Positions 6,962-14,331 of a DNA stretch of 19,330 nt are shown here, in pieces. The number at the start of each line of letters is the position of its first letter. The stretch's first letter is position 1. The DNA lies in contig VBGQ01000060.1 of the NCBI GenBank assembly GCA_005882055.1, positions 1,360 to 20,689 of the forward strand, given 5' to 3'. Both the position numbers and the translations under genes were made by a program. This DNA is from Chloroflexota bacterium (GTDB lineage Bacteria; Chloroflexota; Limnocylindria; QHBO01). Under the pieces are notes generated by a model, which saw nothing but the letters and a program-made list of their open reading frames with translations, had not been told where the DNA came from and ran no database searches.

Positions 6962-7309
6962 ATGGCGACCGCTTCGCGCGTCTCGATCCCGAGCGTGGTC
7001 GATGGCCTGCAGGAAGCCTGGCACCGCGTCGATCTGGCCGATGTCAACGACGCGGTCGTGCGCATGGTGCGCTGCGAGGGCGAATTCCCGTGGCACACCC
7101 ACGAGGAGGACGAGCTGTTCCTGTGCTGGGATGGCACGTTCCGCATCGAGCTCGACGGAGAGCCACCGATCCACCTGAGCCCCGGGGATCTCTTCGTGGT
7201 GCCGCGACGCACGAGGCACCGGCCGGTCGCCGATGCGGGACCCGCATACACCCTGCTGCTCGAACGGCCCGAGACCCAGCAGTACGGGCTCGAGGGAGCA
7301 GGTCCGTGA
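6962..7309 (+). CDS. Small single-domain cupin protein
   Basis: A 115-residue cupin with a single double-stranded beta-helix domain. Motif 1 is 'WHTHEEDELFLCWDGTFRIELDG' (two His and a Glu able to bind a metal) and motif 2 is 'LSPGDLFVVPRRTRHRP' (a further His), so the canonical 3-His/1-Glu metal site looks complete. Stand-alone cupins of this size can be isomerases, dioxygenases or simple sensors; nothing here fixes which. ATG 6962 lies 4 nt after the ALDH stop. The end overlaps the next start (GTGA), so it is translationally coupled within the ALDH operon, and a role tied to the aldehyde substrate or to the ALDH complex is plausible. Confidence 0.82.
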   Translation: MATASRVSIPSVVDGLQEAWHRVDLADVNDAVVRMVRCEGEFPWHTHEEDELFLCWDGTFRIELDGEPPIHLSPGDLFVVPRRTRHRPVADAGPAYTLLLERPETQQYGLEGAGP

Positions 7310-8265
7310 GCCCGGCCTCTCGCCACGCCTCCGCCATCGCGCGGTCCGCGACTCGCCTGGCGACCACCAACGGCCCGACCCGGATCGCGGAGCGCCTCGA
7401 GGTCCGCAAGACCTACAAGCTGTACATCGGCGGGCAGTTTCCGCGCACGGAATCGGGACGCGCCTACGAGGTCTTCGACGCGCGCGGCAGGTTGCTGGCC
7501 AACGCCTGCCGGGCCACCCGCAAGGACGTGCGCGACGCAGTCCCCGCCGCGCGCCAGGCGGTTCCCGATTGGGCGGGCAAGACGGCCTTCAATCGGAGCC
7601 AGATCCTGTACCGGATCGCAGAGCTGATGGAGGGTCGCCGCGATCAGTTCATCACCGAGGTCATCGCTGCTGAAGGCGTGGGCCGGCGAAGAGCGACGCG
7701 ACTGGTGGACGCCGCCATCGACCGATGGGTGTGGTACGCGGGGTGGGCGGACAAGTACAGCCAGGTGATCGGCTCTGTGAACCCCGTCAACGGGAGCTAC
7801 TTCAACTTCAGCGTGCCCGAGCCCACGGGCGTGGTCGGCGTGATCGCCCCCGAGGCCTCGAGCCTGCTGGGACTGGTGAGCCGCCTGGCGCCGGTGATCG
7901 TCTCGGGCAACACGGCGGTCGTGCTCAGCTCCGAATCGCGGCCGCTTCCCGCCGTCACGCTCACGGAGGTGCTCGCCACCTCGGACGTGCCCGGCGGCGT
8001 GGTGAACCTGATCACCTGCATGCGCGTCGAGCTCGTCCAGCACCTTGCCGGCCACATGGACGTCAACGGGCTCGACGCATTCGGCCTCGACCCGGCGCAG
8101 GCGGCTGAGATCGAGGTGCTCGGCACCGAGAACGTGAAGCGTGTCGCGAGGCCCCCGTCACGCGGCCTCGACGGCTACGACTGGCTCGCGAACGCGGCGC
8201 AGTCGCCGTACCTCATCGGTCAGTTCGTCGAGACCAAGACCGTCTGGCATCCCATCGGCGCCTAG
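7306..8265 (+). CDS. Shortened ALDH-like protein without catalytic residues
   Basis: This 319-residue protein is related to aldehyde dehydrogenases but cannot be an active one. Residues ~38-235 follow the N-terminal coenzyme-binding half ('YKLYIGGQFPRTESGRAYEV', 'WVWYAGWADKYSQVIGSVNP', 'SGNTAVVLSSESRPLPAVTLTEVLATSDVPGGVVNLIT'). The P-W-N of active enzymes is replaced by P-E-A, the L-K-P lysine by L-S-S, and the segments with Glu and Cys are missing; a ~80-residue tail replaces the catalytic domain and ends cleanly. ALDH16 enzymes pair a normal ALDH domain with a defective one in a single chain; here the two lie in separate genes of one operon, so this may be a structural partner of the ALDH. 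The GTG at 7306 overlaps the cupin stop; the stop overlaps the convergent SemiSWEET-like gene. Confidence 0.8.
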   Translation: MSPASRHASAIARSATRLATTNGPTRIAERLEVRKTYKLYIGGQFPRTESGRAYEVFDARGRLLANACRATRKDVRDAVPAARQAVPDWAGKTAFNRSQILYRIAELMEGRRDQFITEVIAAEGVGRRRATRLVDAAIDRWVWYAGWADKYSQVIGSVNPVNGSYFNFSVPEPTGVVGVIAPEASSLLGLVSRLAPVIVSGNTAVVLSSESRPLPAVTLTEVLATSDVPGGVVNLITCMRVELVQHLAGHMDVNGLDAFGLDPAQAAEIEVLGTENVKRVARPPSRGLDGYDWLANAAQSPYLIGQFVETKTVWHPIGA

Positions 8266-8603
8266 CGGCCTTCCGCAGGCTGCGTTCGCGCCTGTCCCTC
8301 GCCCTCGCTCGACCCGCCTCCGCCCTCGCCGTGCTCCTTCTTCATGGTGAACGCCGCGATCGCGACAGCCAGTGACAGGAGAGCGGCACCGAAATTCACA
8401 ACCATGAAGACGGGGTCGCTGGTTCCGATGGCGTAGATCCCCAGCAGCGACGAGTACGCAACGCGCAGGCCGTAATCGAACACGCCGACATCCTTCGCAG
8501 AGCGGTGCTGCAGGATGACGCGCAGCTGGTTTGAGCCGAACAGCAAGGAGCCAAGCGCCCCCACGTACCCGACGATGTGAATCGCGTCGAAGCTGAGCTG
8601 CAT
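8262..8603 (-). CDS. SemiSWEET-like small membrane protein
   Basis: A 113-residue membrane protein with three predicted helices at about residues 7-27, 43-60 and 65-86, then a hydrophilic Gly/Glu-rich tail of about 26 residues. The pattern 'VGYVGALGSLLFGSNQLRVILQHRSAKDVG', then 'LLGIYAIGTSDPVFMVVNFGAALLSLAVAIAAF', follows the three-helix bundle of SemiSWEET/PQ-loop transporters, with the PQ pair changed to N-Q. SemiSWEETs act as dimers and carry small sugars. The substrate here is unknown and the assignment rests on pattern, so another small three-helix protein is possible. Its stop codon overlaps that of the convergent ALDH-like gene by 3 nt. No ribosome binding site is obvious. Confidence 0.58.
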   Translation of the reverse strand: MQLSFDAIHIVGYVGALGSLLFGSNQLRVILQHRSAKDVGVFDYGLRVAYSSLLGIYAIGTSDPVFMVVNFGAALLSLAVAIAAFTMKKEHGEGGGGSSEGEGQARTQPAEGR

Positions 8604-8655
8604 GCCTGGTCAGAACCGCATTCCGCTTGCCACCGCGGGGTTCGCACCACCGGGG

Positions 8656-10674
8656 TCAGTTCCAGGCGATTGAGGCCACCTCGACGGGATCGGGGATGCC
8701 CCGCAGCGTCAACGTGCGCCTGCCAACCTCGCGGAAGCTGTGTCTGGCTCCTTCGAGGCTCGAGACCGAGACGAGGACCTCTGACTCGTTCGCTTCCGCG
8801 GAGATGCGCGCTGCCTGGTTCACACCGGAGCCGATGTAGTCGAGGCCGGACCTGTTCGCTTCTGCCCGATGCAGGCCGATGCGAATCCCCGGGGCGAATC
8901 CCTGGCCTCTACGCTGGTCCGCGAATCTCCGTTGGACCGCCAGCGCGCATTCGAGTGCCAGATCGACGTCGTCAAACGCCAGGAAGAAGCCATCCCCGGT
9001 GGCCTTCACCTCCTCACCTCCGTGCTCAGCGACAAGGGAACGCAGGGTCTGGTCGTGCCATCGCAGCACGCCCGACCAGGCCTCGTCGCCAAGCGTGCCG
9101 GCAAGCTTGGTCGAGTCCACGATGTCGGTGAAGGCGAAGGTCTTCATGGCGCGGCGAGCGGCAGCGATCGGCCCCGCACCGCCGGTCCCAGCGAGCGACG
9201 CCAGCAGCGTCTCAGCCTTGCGGACGTCGGGCACAGCTCCGAGGTCCTCGAAAGCCGCTCGCGCGGCTTCGGCTTCCATCGCAGCCCGATCGGGATTCCC
9301 GGCTGCTTCTGTCTCGGCCACCAGCATTCGGGCGCGCGCGACCTCGTAGGGAGCATCGACCTCTGACCACAGCCGAACTCCGTCGCGCAGCTGTCGTCGG
9401 GCGCCGGCCAGATCGCCTTCGGCCAGCAGTACTGCGCCGCGGGCTGTCGCGGCAGCGGCGAGACCGGACGAGGTGCCGAACCGATTGGCCAGCTCGCTGA
9501 GGTCGTCCGATGCGGACTTCGCGGATGCCAGGTCGCCGGCCGCGAGCGCGATCTCCACCCGCGCCGGCAGCAAGCCAAGGCGGGACAGGTCGCTGTCCGG
9601 CGGGGCCCGCCAGGAGGGGATGCGAGCCGGCTCGTCGAGCGCCTGCTGGATCGATGCATGTGCCGCGGCGACCTTGCCCTCCGCCAGCCTGAGCAGTGAG
9701 AGCGCCGGCTCCGGGTCTTGCCCGACAGCGAACGCACCCTGCAGCGCCTCCGCGGCCGCCGGCAGGTCGCCGCGGCGCATTCGGATCTCACCGATCTGGT
9801 AGAGGGCCATCCCCGCCGCGGCAGGGATGAATCCCTTGAGCTCGTCCGATGCGCGGCGCGCCTCGGATTCTGCCTCTCCCCAGGCTCCGTGCAGCATCTT
9901 GATCTCGGACCTGTACAGCCTGCACATCCCCGGATATCCGGCAATCCCTTCGCGCTGGCACCAGCGATCCTGTGCCTCGGTCCACTCCGACGCGCGTTGC
10001 CAGTCTCCGAGGGAGGCACACGCCTCGATCGATGCGCAGCAGATCCCGCCAGCGGTCCGTGGTTGCAGCTCCCCGCCAACGGCGGCAACTGTCGCCTCGT
10101 CGAGCAGCCGGAGACCCTCCTCGACCTGACCGCTCGCTATCAGCGCGACGCCGGTGACACCCATTCCGTATGCAGTCAGGTCTGGATCGCCGAGCCGCTT
10201 GCCAAGTTCCAGGGCGCGGTTTCCTTCCGCCAGGGACCGGGCACTGTCACCGACCACCGCAGACTGGAAGCCACGGCCAACCGCCAACCAGCCGTGCCCG
10301 ATGTTTTCCGGGACGCCCTCGAGCAGGCGCTCAGCCCGGTTCAGCCAGGCGTCGGCGACGGGATAGGCGTGTCGCAGCATGTTGTCGGTCCCGAGGTTGA
10401 TGGCCGCAACCACAGCCGTCTGCACGTCTCCGGACTTGGTCGCCGCGGCGTACGCGCGCTCGCGCGCATCGATCGCGACCGGCAGCTGTCCAGTCCACCA
10501 GGCGGCCTGCGCCAGAGTTTCCAGGTCGGGCGGCGTGAGCTGTCCGGCCTTGTCGGCCGAGACCAGCAGGTCGTACGCCTCGCGCCATGCGTGCTGCTGC
10601 AGCGCAGCGTTGGCGCGCTCGCGAAGCGTCGTGTCGAACGGCTCAGTCATCGGCTCCACGTCTGGGGTTGCCAT
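8656..10674 (-). CDS. TPR-domain class III adenylate cyclase
   Basis: A 672-residue soluble protein. Residues ~10-500 are tandem helical pairs of the tetratricopeptide type ('AREAYDLL', 'AWWTGQLPVAIDARERAYAAA', 'GDLPAAAEALQGAFAVG', 'AEGDLAGARRQLRDGVRLW'), a likely protein-interaction or sensor part. Residues ~510-672 are a class III nucleotide cyclase domain. It keeps both metal Asp residues (D517 in 'FTDIVDST', D561 in 'GDGFF'), the purine-selecting Lys557 and Asp612, and the transition-state pair Asn619 and Arg623 in 'GVNQAARIS'. The Lys/Asp pair points to ATP as substrate and cAMP as product. No kinase, AAA or membrane part is seen. An internal ATG at 10650 with GGAG just upstream is an alternative start. 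It follows the disrupted Nramp gene by 28 nt on the same strand. Confidence 0.9.
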   Translation of the reverse strand: MATPDVEPMTEPFDTTLRERANAALQQHAWREAYDLLVSADKAGQLTPPDLETLAQAAWWTGQLPVAIDARERAYAAATKSGDVQTAVVAAINLGTDNMLRHAYPVADAWLNRAERLLEGVPENIGHGWLAVGRGFQSAVVGDSARSLAEGNRALELGKRLGDPDLTAYGMGVTGVALIASGQVEEGLRLLDEATVAAVGGELQPRTAGGICCASIEACASLGDWQRASEWTEAQDRWCQREGIAGYPGMCRLYRSEIKMLHGAWGEAESEARRASDELKGFIPAAAGMALYQIGEIRMRRGDLPAAAEALQGAFAVGQDPEPALSLLRLAEGKVAAAHASIQQALDEPARIPSWRAPPDSDLSRLGLLPARVEIALAAGDLASAKSASDDLSELANRFGTSSGLAAAATARGAVLLAEGDLAGARRQLRDGVRLWSEVDAPYEVARARMLVAETEAAGNPDRAAMEAEAARAAFEDLGAVPDVRKAETLLASLAGTGGAGPIAAARRAMKTFAFTDIVDSTKLAGTLGDEAWSGVLRWHDQTLRSLVAEHGGEEVKATGDGFFLAFDDVDLALECALAVQRRFADQRRGQGFAPGIRIGLHRAEANRSGLDYIGSGVNQAARISAEANESEVLVSVSSLEGARHSFREVGRRTLTLRGIPDPVEVASIAWN

Positions 10675-10702
10675 TCTGGCACCGGGCTGCGAGTTGCTCG
10701 CC

Positions 10703-11930
10703 TCATGTCCTCGAGATCCAGCTGGCGAGCCCGCTGCCGATGAGGATCATGGTCAACAGGATGATGAGGCCGGTGAGGGCCCACGCCACCACGTTGAGCC
10801 ACGCCGGGTTGGTGTGGATCCCCATCAGCCGGGGCTTGTTCACCAGCCGCAGCATGAAGATCAGCACGATGGGCAGCAGGACACCATTCAGGTTCTGGCT
10901 GACCAGGATCACGCCGATCAGCGGGAGGCCTGGAACGAGCACCACGATGGCACCGATCACGATCAACCGCATAGCTGGTGGTCAGCGGCATGACCGTGGC
11001 GGCGAGCACCGACGCGCCAAAGAGTCCGACCGCGAACAGCGCCTTCGCGAAATCGCCGGCCACCGGAGCCAATGCCAATGCCGCCTGCTCCGCGCTCTCG
11101 ATGGTCCGAGGAAACAGTGCGACCGCGGCGACGACGACGATGAAGACGGCGATCACGTTGGTCCAGATCGCGCCTAGGACCGCGTCCGCCCGCTCGAGCG
11201 ACAGCTCCTCTGGTCCCAGTCCCTTGTCGGCGACCGACGACTGCAGGTAGAAGAACATGTAGGGCGTCACGGTTGTCCCAACCGTGGCCACCATCAGCAG
11301 CAGGGTGTTCGGCTCGAACGAGACCGATGGCGTGATGAGCCCGTGGCCGACCTCTCCCCAGTCCGGGCCGGCCACGAAGGCGCTGACCACGTAGGCGAGA
11401 AAGACGATCGCAACCGACAGGAAGACGCGTTCCACCAGCCGATAGCTGGCAAAGACGACCAGCGCCCAGATGCCGGCGGCAACCAGGGGGACGGTCACGA
11501 AGCGCGGGACGCCGAAGATCTCGAGTGCTGCGGCGGCACCGGCGAACTCGGCAACGATGTTCGCCCCGTTGGCGATCAGCAGGACCAACATTGCGAACAG
11601 CGTCCAGCGGATGCCGAACTCGTCCCGGATCAGGTCGCCAAGCCCCTGACCGGTGACGGCGCCCATCCGCGCCGCCATCTCGAGCACGATGACCAGCATC
11701 AGGGTGGTGATCGGGAGCAGCCACAGCATGCTGAAGCCGGTCTGGGCACCGAGCACGCTGTACGTGGTGATGCCTCCCGCGTCGTTCCCCGCCAGCCCCG
11801 CGATCAGGCCCGGCCCCAGCACTCCCAGGAAGAGCAGGATCCCGGACCGATGAACGCGGAAGTTCGGCAGGCGGTCGCGCAGCGAACGCTGTGCCCTGCG
11901 GATGGGCCGTGGGATCGCGAGTCGGGTCAC
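10703..11930 (-). pseudogene. Nramp-family divalent metal transporter, frameshifted with an internal deletion
   Basis: The reading frame from GTG 11930 encodes about nine transmembrane helices of an SLC11/Nramp transporter up to 'ATVMPLTTSYA' (residue 321, about 10968). After that the frame turns into unrelated Arg/Pro-rich sequence. The missing end of the protein ('LIVIGAIVVLVPGLPLIGVILVSQ...' to 'IGSGLASWISRT') is found in the +1 frame from about 10972 to 10703. Comparison with family members suggests that some 25-30 residues normally lying between these two pieces are absent, so an out-of-frame deletion fits better than a single-base error. The metal-site motifs are also unusual: D-A-G-G (50-53) replaces D-P-G-N in helix 1 and T-P-Y-M replaces M-P-H-N in helix 6. 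The GTG start overlaps the CBS gene stop. Either a real pseudogene or an assembly error. Confidence 0.8.
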
Positions 11931-13195
11931 TTCTCCTCGACCGGCTCGAAGATCTCGGGCAGGCGCTTTCGCCAGCCTTCTCCCAGGGCGCGCTCCATCG
12001 CGTCATCGACGGTGACCACACCGTGCATATGTCCGTCCTCGTCGACGACCGGGAGCGCCAGGAGGTTGTAGCGGGCGATTGCGCGCGCCACCTCGTCTGC
12101 ATCGGTGTCGAGCGTGACCGAGATCGGCTCGGGACGGATGAACTCACTGACCCGCGTGTCGGGGTCGGCGATGATCAGGCCGCGAAGGGTGATGGTGCCG
12201 AGCAGGTTCTCCTCCGCATCGGTCACGTAGAGGTAGTAGACGTGGTTGGCGTCCGGCTGCAGCTCGCGCAGCCGGTCGATCACCTGCTGGGCCGTCTCGT
12301 TCGGCGCGACCGTGATGAAATCCTTGGTCATGAGGCCGCCCGCGCTCTCCTCCGGATAGGTCAGCAGCTCGCGGATATCGCTCGCCTCCTCGGGCTCCAT
12401 GAGCCCAAGCAGCTCCGTCTTGCGCTCCTCGGAGAGGTCGGCGAGCAGGTCCGCGGCGTCGTCCGGACCCATCTCCTCCAGGATGTCGGCCGCGGTCTCC
12501 GGTGGCAGCGCCTCGAGCACGTCGACCTGGTCCTCGGCAGAGAGCTCCTCGATCACGTCCGCGGCACGCTCGTCGTCGAGCGAGGCCAGGATGCCGGTCC
12601 GATCTCGTGGCGCCAGCTGTTCCACGATGTGGGCCACGTCCGCTGGGTGGAGCGTCGCGAGCGCCTGGTGGGGGATCCGCAGCTTGAGCGAGCTGACGCT
12701 CGACTCGACCGGGTCGACCTCCTCCCACTCGATGTAGTTCTCGATCGGCATGTGCAGCGCCTGCGCCAGCCGCTCCCCGGGGCCCGACAAGCCCAGGCGG
12801 CGAAGGATCCCTGCGAGGCCCACGTCCACCGCGACCAGGCGCAGCCGCTCACGAACGGGGGCCAGCTGGATGTCATTGACCCGCACGATCTTGCGTCCTT
12901 CGACGTCGACGATCTGCTTGTCGAGGAGGTCCAGGAAGAGCCGGATCTCATTGGGCCGCTGCCGGAAGGTCGTGATATCGATGCTCGACGTGTGGAGGCG
13001 TGCGCCGGAAATGTCGAAGTCCTCGACGTCGCTCCAGGGAAGGAAGATCTCGCGCCCTCCCGTGACCCGGATGACGAGGCCCGTGACCGGCGGGTACTGC
13101 TCCCCGAGCGCGACGATCAGGTCGCGGACCTTCCCGAAGGTCCCGCCGTCCCGGTCGCGGACCGGCTTCCCGATGACCTGGCTGAGGAAGAGCAT
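11927..13195 (-). CDS. PRC-barrel / MgtE N-domain / CBS-pair protein
   Basis: A 422-residue soluble protein with three parts. Residues ~1-60 are a PRC-barrel ('LFLSQVIGKPVRDRDGGTFGKV') and ~89-115 look like a second one ('LLDKQIVDVEGRKIVRVND'). Residues ~181-285 form the acidic helical MgtE N-terminal domain ('LHPADVAHIVEQLAPRDR' repeats). Residues ~288-405 are a CBS pair. In MgtE channels the N and CBS domains sense cytoplasmic Mg2+; here the membrane channel part is missing. Its place is taken by the Nramp-type gene, whose start overlaps this stop (GTGA), so this is probably the Mg2+ or nucleotide-sensing regulator of that transporter. ATG 13195 is chosen because GAGGTGG lies about 8 nt upstream; the frame extends further but without protein-like content. 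Confidence 0.88.
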   Translation of the reverse strand: MLFLSQVIGKPVRDRDGGTFGKVRDLIVALGEQYPPVTGLVIRVTGGREIFLPWSDVEDFDISGARLHTSSIDITTFRQRPNEIRLFLDLLDKQIVDVEGRKIVRVNDIQLAPVRERLRLVAVDVGLAGILRRLGLSGPGERLAQALHMPIENYIEWEEVDPVESSVSSLKLRIPHQALATLHPADVAHIVEQLAPRDRTGILASLDDERAADVIEELSAEDQVDVLEALPPETAADILEEMGPDDAADLLADLSEERKTELLGLMEPEEASDIRELLTYPEESAGGLMTKDFITVAPNETAQQVIDRLRELQPDANHVYYLYVTDAEENLLGTITLRGLIIADPDTRVSEFIRPEPISVTLDTDADEVARAIARYNLLALPVVDEDGHMHGVVTVDDAMERALGEGWRKRLPEIFEPVEEK

Positions 13196-13384
13196 GGAAC
13201 GACCACCTCGATTCGCGATGTTGGTGGCACGCGCACGGGTGGTCGGGGGTTGCGAGGGACGGACGCGGGTGGCTGCTAGGCGGCCGTCCTCCCGGACCGG
13301 CATCCGGAGCGCGCGCGTGGGTGGGGGCTACTTGAACCGGCGTCCACGGGTTCGCGAATCCCTCGCTGCGAGCTTGGCTTGCTC

Positions 13385-13414
13385 GACGCCGGCGGACCGC
13401 CGAGGAGCGGCGTC
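13385..13414 (-). terminator. GC-rich inverted repeat after the CGNR gene
   Basis: GACGCCG (13385-13391) pairs with CGGCGTC (13408-13414), and the interior holds a further self-complementary block (CGGCGGACCGCCG, 13390-13402) that would compete with it. It begins 4 nt after the stop of the CGNR regulator. There is no T-tract, so it may terminate poorly or act as an mRNA end. The remaining bases between here and 13195 show no gene. Confidence 0.4.
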
Positions 13415-13418
13415 AATT

Positions 13419-14057
13419 CTAGTGCGCGTTCGCCTTGGCCGGAAGCCCGCGAGCACGGGACCGATGGCGCGCCACCTTGGCGCGATTGCCGCAGACGCGC
13501 ATGTCGCACCAGCGGCGGCGGCCGGTTGGGGACCGATCGATGAAGATCTCGCGACATCCTTCGTTGGCGCAGGTATGCAACCGATGTGGATCGTCCTGGG
13601 CGAGGAAGTTGGCGAGCGAGCTGGCGATGGTGGCCCGCGCCTGGTCGAGGTGGTCGCCAACCTGTGACACCGAATAGCGGGCGCCATCCGCCTCGGAGAC
13701 GAGCTGGTGGTAGTGGAGCCCGTGGCGGAGGATGTGGTTCAGGTCGCGGACCTGGTCACGGGTTGGTGGGTGACCATCATTGACCCGGTCGGCGATGGCG
13801 TGCACCAGGTTGCGCAGGTACCGGAATCGCTCCATGCGACGCTCGCCCTCACGCGGGTCGCGATGCAGCCGCGCGGACTCGCCGGCTCGGCCGCGCTCGC
13901 TGATCAGGCCGTTCTCCTTGAGCCAGGCGAGCAGCGCCGCGGGTTCGGCGACGTGGTCGGTGGGGATGCCGTTGGTGAATTCGAGGGTGTTCGCGAAGGT
14001 CACGAACAGCTCGTCGGATTGAGGTGGTTCGGGAAGAAGATCCCGTGCATTCATCAT
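13419..14057 (-). CDS. CGNR zinc-finger transcriptional regulator (ABATE type)
   Basis: A 212-residue predicted transcription factor. The C-terminal zinc finger has Cys163 and Cys168 in 'CANEGC' and Cys184 and Cys189 in 'WCDMRVCGNRAKVARHRSR', the defining C-G-N-R signature of the family (zf-CGNR). Residues ~15-150 match the helical ABATE-type N-terminal region that usually precedes it ('FVTFANTLEFTNG', 'LLAWLKENGLIS', 'RYLRNLVHAIADRVNDGHPPTRDQVRDLNHIL'), thought to be a ligand-sensing part. The ATG at 14057 is followed by a second ATG codon; a TATAAT lies 9 nt upstream, implying a leaderless mRNA. It is divergent from two tiny genes, and a pair of 30-bp repeats sits in the shared control region, so autoregulation plus control of the small operon is likely. 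Confidence 0.9.
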   Translation of the reverse strand: MMNARDLLPEPPQSDELFVTFANTLEFTNGIPTDHVAEPAALLAWLKENGLISERGRAGESARLHRDPREGERRMERFRYLRNLVHAIADRVNDGHPPTRDQVRDLNHILRHGLHYHQLVSEADGARYSVSQVGDHLDQARATIASSLANFLAQDDPHRLHTCANEGCREIFIDRSPTGRRRWCDMRVCGNRAKVARHRSRARGLPAKANAH

Positions 14058-14060
14058 CGT

Positions 14061-14090
14061 GTAACCATTATATACGGCTTGACAAGTTAC
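14061..14090. promoter_or_regulatory. 30-bp GTAAC-N20-GTTAC operator-like element, copy A
   Basis: The element begins GTAACC and ends AGTTAC; its outer five bases are an exact inverted repeat. It contains the minus-strand -10 box of the CGNR gene and the -35 box of the plus-strand promoter, so a bound protein would block both. An equal-length copy lies 54 bp further right. Confidence 0.6.
14067..14072 (-). promoter_or_regulatory. -10 box of the CGNR regulator gene (leaderless)
   Basis: On the minus strand this reads TATAAT, a perfect -10 box, ending 9 nt before the ATG at 14057. No ribosome binding site is present and no -35 box is clear. It lies inside operator-like copy A. Confidence 0.6.
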
Positions 14091-14107
14091 CCCCTGGTGC
14101 CTACACT
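14079..14107 (+). promoter_or_regulatory. Consensus SigA promoter of the small-protein operon
   Basis: TTGACA (14079-14084) and TACACT (14102-14107) are separated by exactly 17 nt, a near-perfect housekeeping promoter. Transcription should start near 14114, giving a leader of about 53 nt before the first small gene. The -35 box lies in operator-like copy A and the start point abuts copy B. Confidence 0.8.
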
Positions 14108-14114
14108 ACGACAT

Positions 14115-14144
14115 GTAACCGATAAAGACCAAGTCACGAGTTAC
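14115..14144. promoter_or_regulatory. 30-bp GTAAC-N20-GTTAC operator-like element, copy B
   Basis: It has the same length and ends as copy A (GTAACC...GAGTTAC) and lies at about +2 to +31 of the predicted plus-strand transcript. Left ends of the two copies share GTAACC followed by an A/T-rich stretch; right ends share AGTTAC. Binding here would act as a roadblock or allow looping with copy A. Confidence 0.6.
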
Positions 14145-14166
14145 GACTTCGAGCGGGAGGCGACCG

Positions 14167-14277
14167 ATGGAAGTGCTGTTGGTAGTGCTGCTGGTAATCC
14201 TGGTGGACCTGGCGGCGATTCACAACGGAGCCGACAGCCGGCCGTCGTTCAACGACAAGCCGGCGCGCTCGATCTGA
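14167..14277 (+). CDS. 36-residue single-helix membrane peptide
   Basis: A very small gene with a strong ribosome binding site (GGGAGG at 14155-14160, 6 nt before the ATG) placed about 53 nt downstream of a consensus promoter. The peptide starts with a run of Leu, Val and Ile (residues ~3-17) that forms one membrane helix. The helix ends in 'DLAAIHNGADSRPSF' and the peptide is 36 residues long. The 'DLAA...GADSR' turn after a short hydrophobic helix resembles small uncharacterised membrane proteins of high-GC Gram-positive-type bacteria as I recall them; no function is known to me. It is first in an operon with a 58-residue protein and divergent from the CGNR regulator, whose likely operator sites flank its promoter. 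Confidence 0.7.
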   Translation: MEVLLVVLLVILVDLAAIHNGADSRPSFNDKPARSI

Positions 14278-14331
14278 CTGCCATCATCTGTCCGGCCACT
14301 GGCCGGCGTGAGCGAACAAGGAGCAACTGAG

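Noticed and set aside
6691..8055. 454-codon minus-strand open frame opposite the ALDH operon
   Set aside because: Composition is that of an antisense shadow; the plus-strand genes have clear domains and coupled starts.
11891..13279. 462-codon plus-strand open frame
   Set aside because: It is the complement of the PRC/MgtE_N/CBS gene; the protein is a low-complexity Asp/Arg/Val/Leu shadow.
13321..13375. tRNA-like T-arm (GGGTTCGCGAATCCC near 13348)
   Set aside because: The near-palindrome has no matching acceptor, D or anticodon arms on either strand, and the loop lacks the conserved A58 position.
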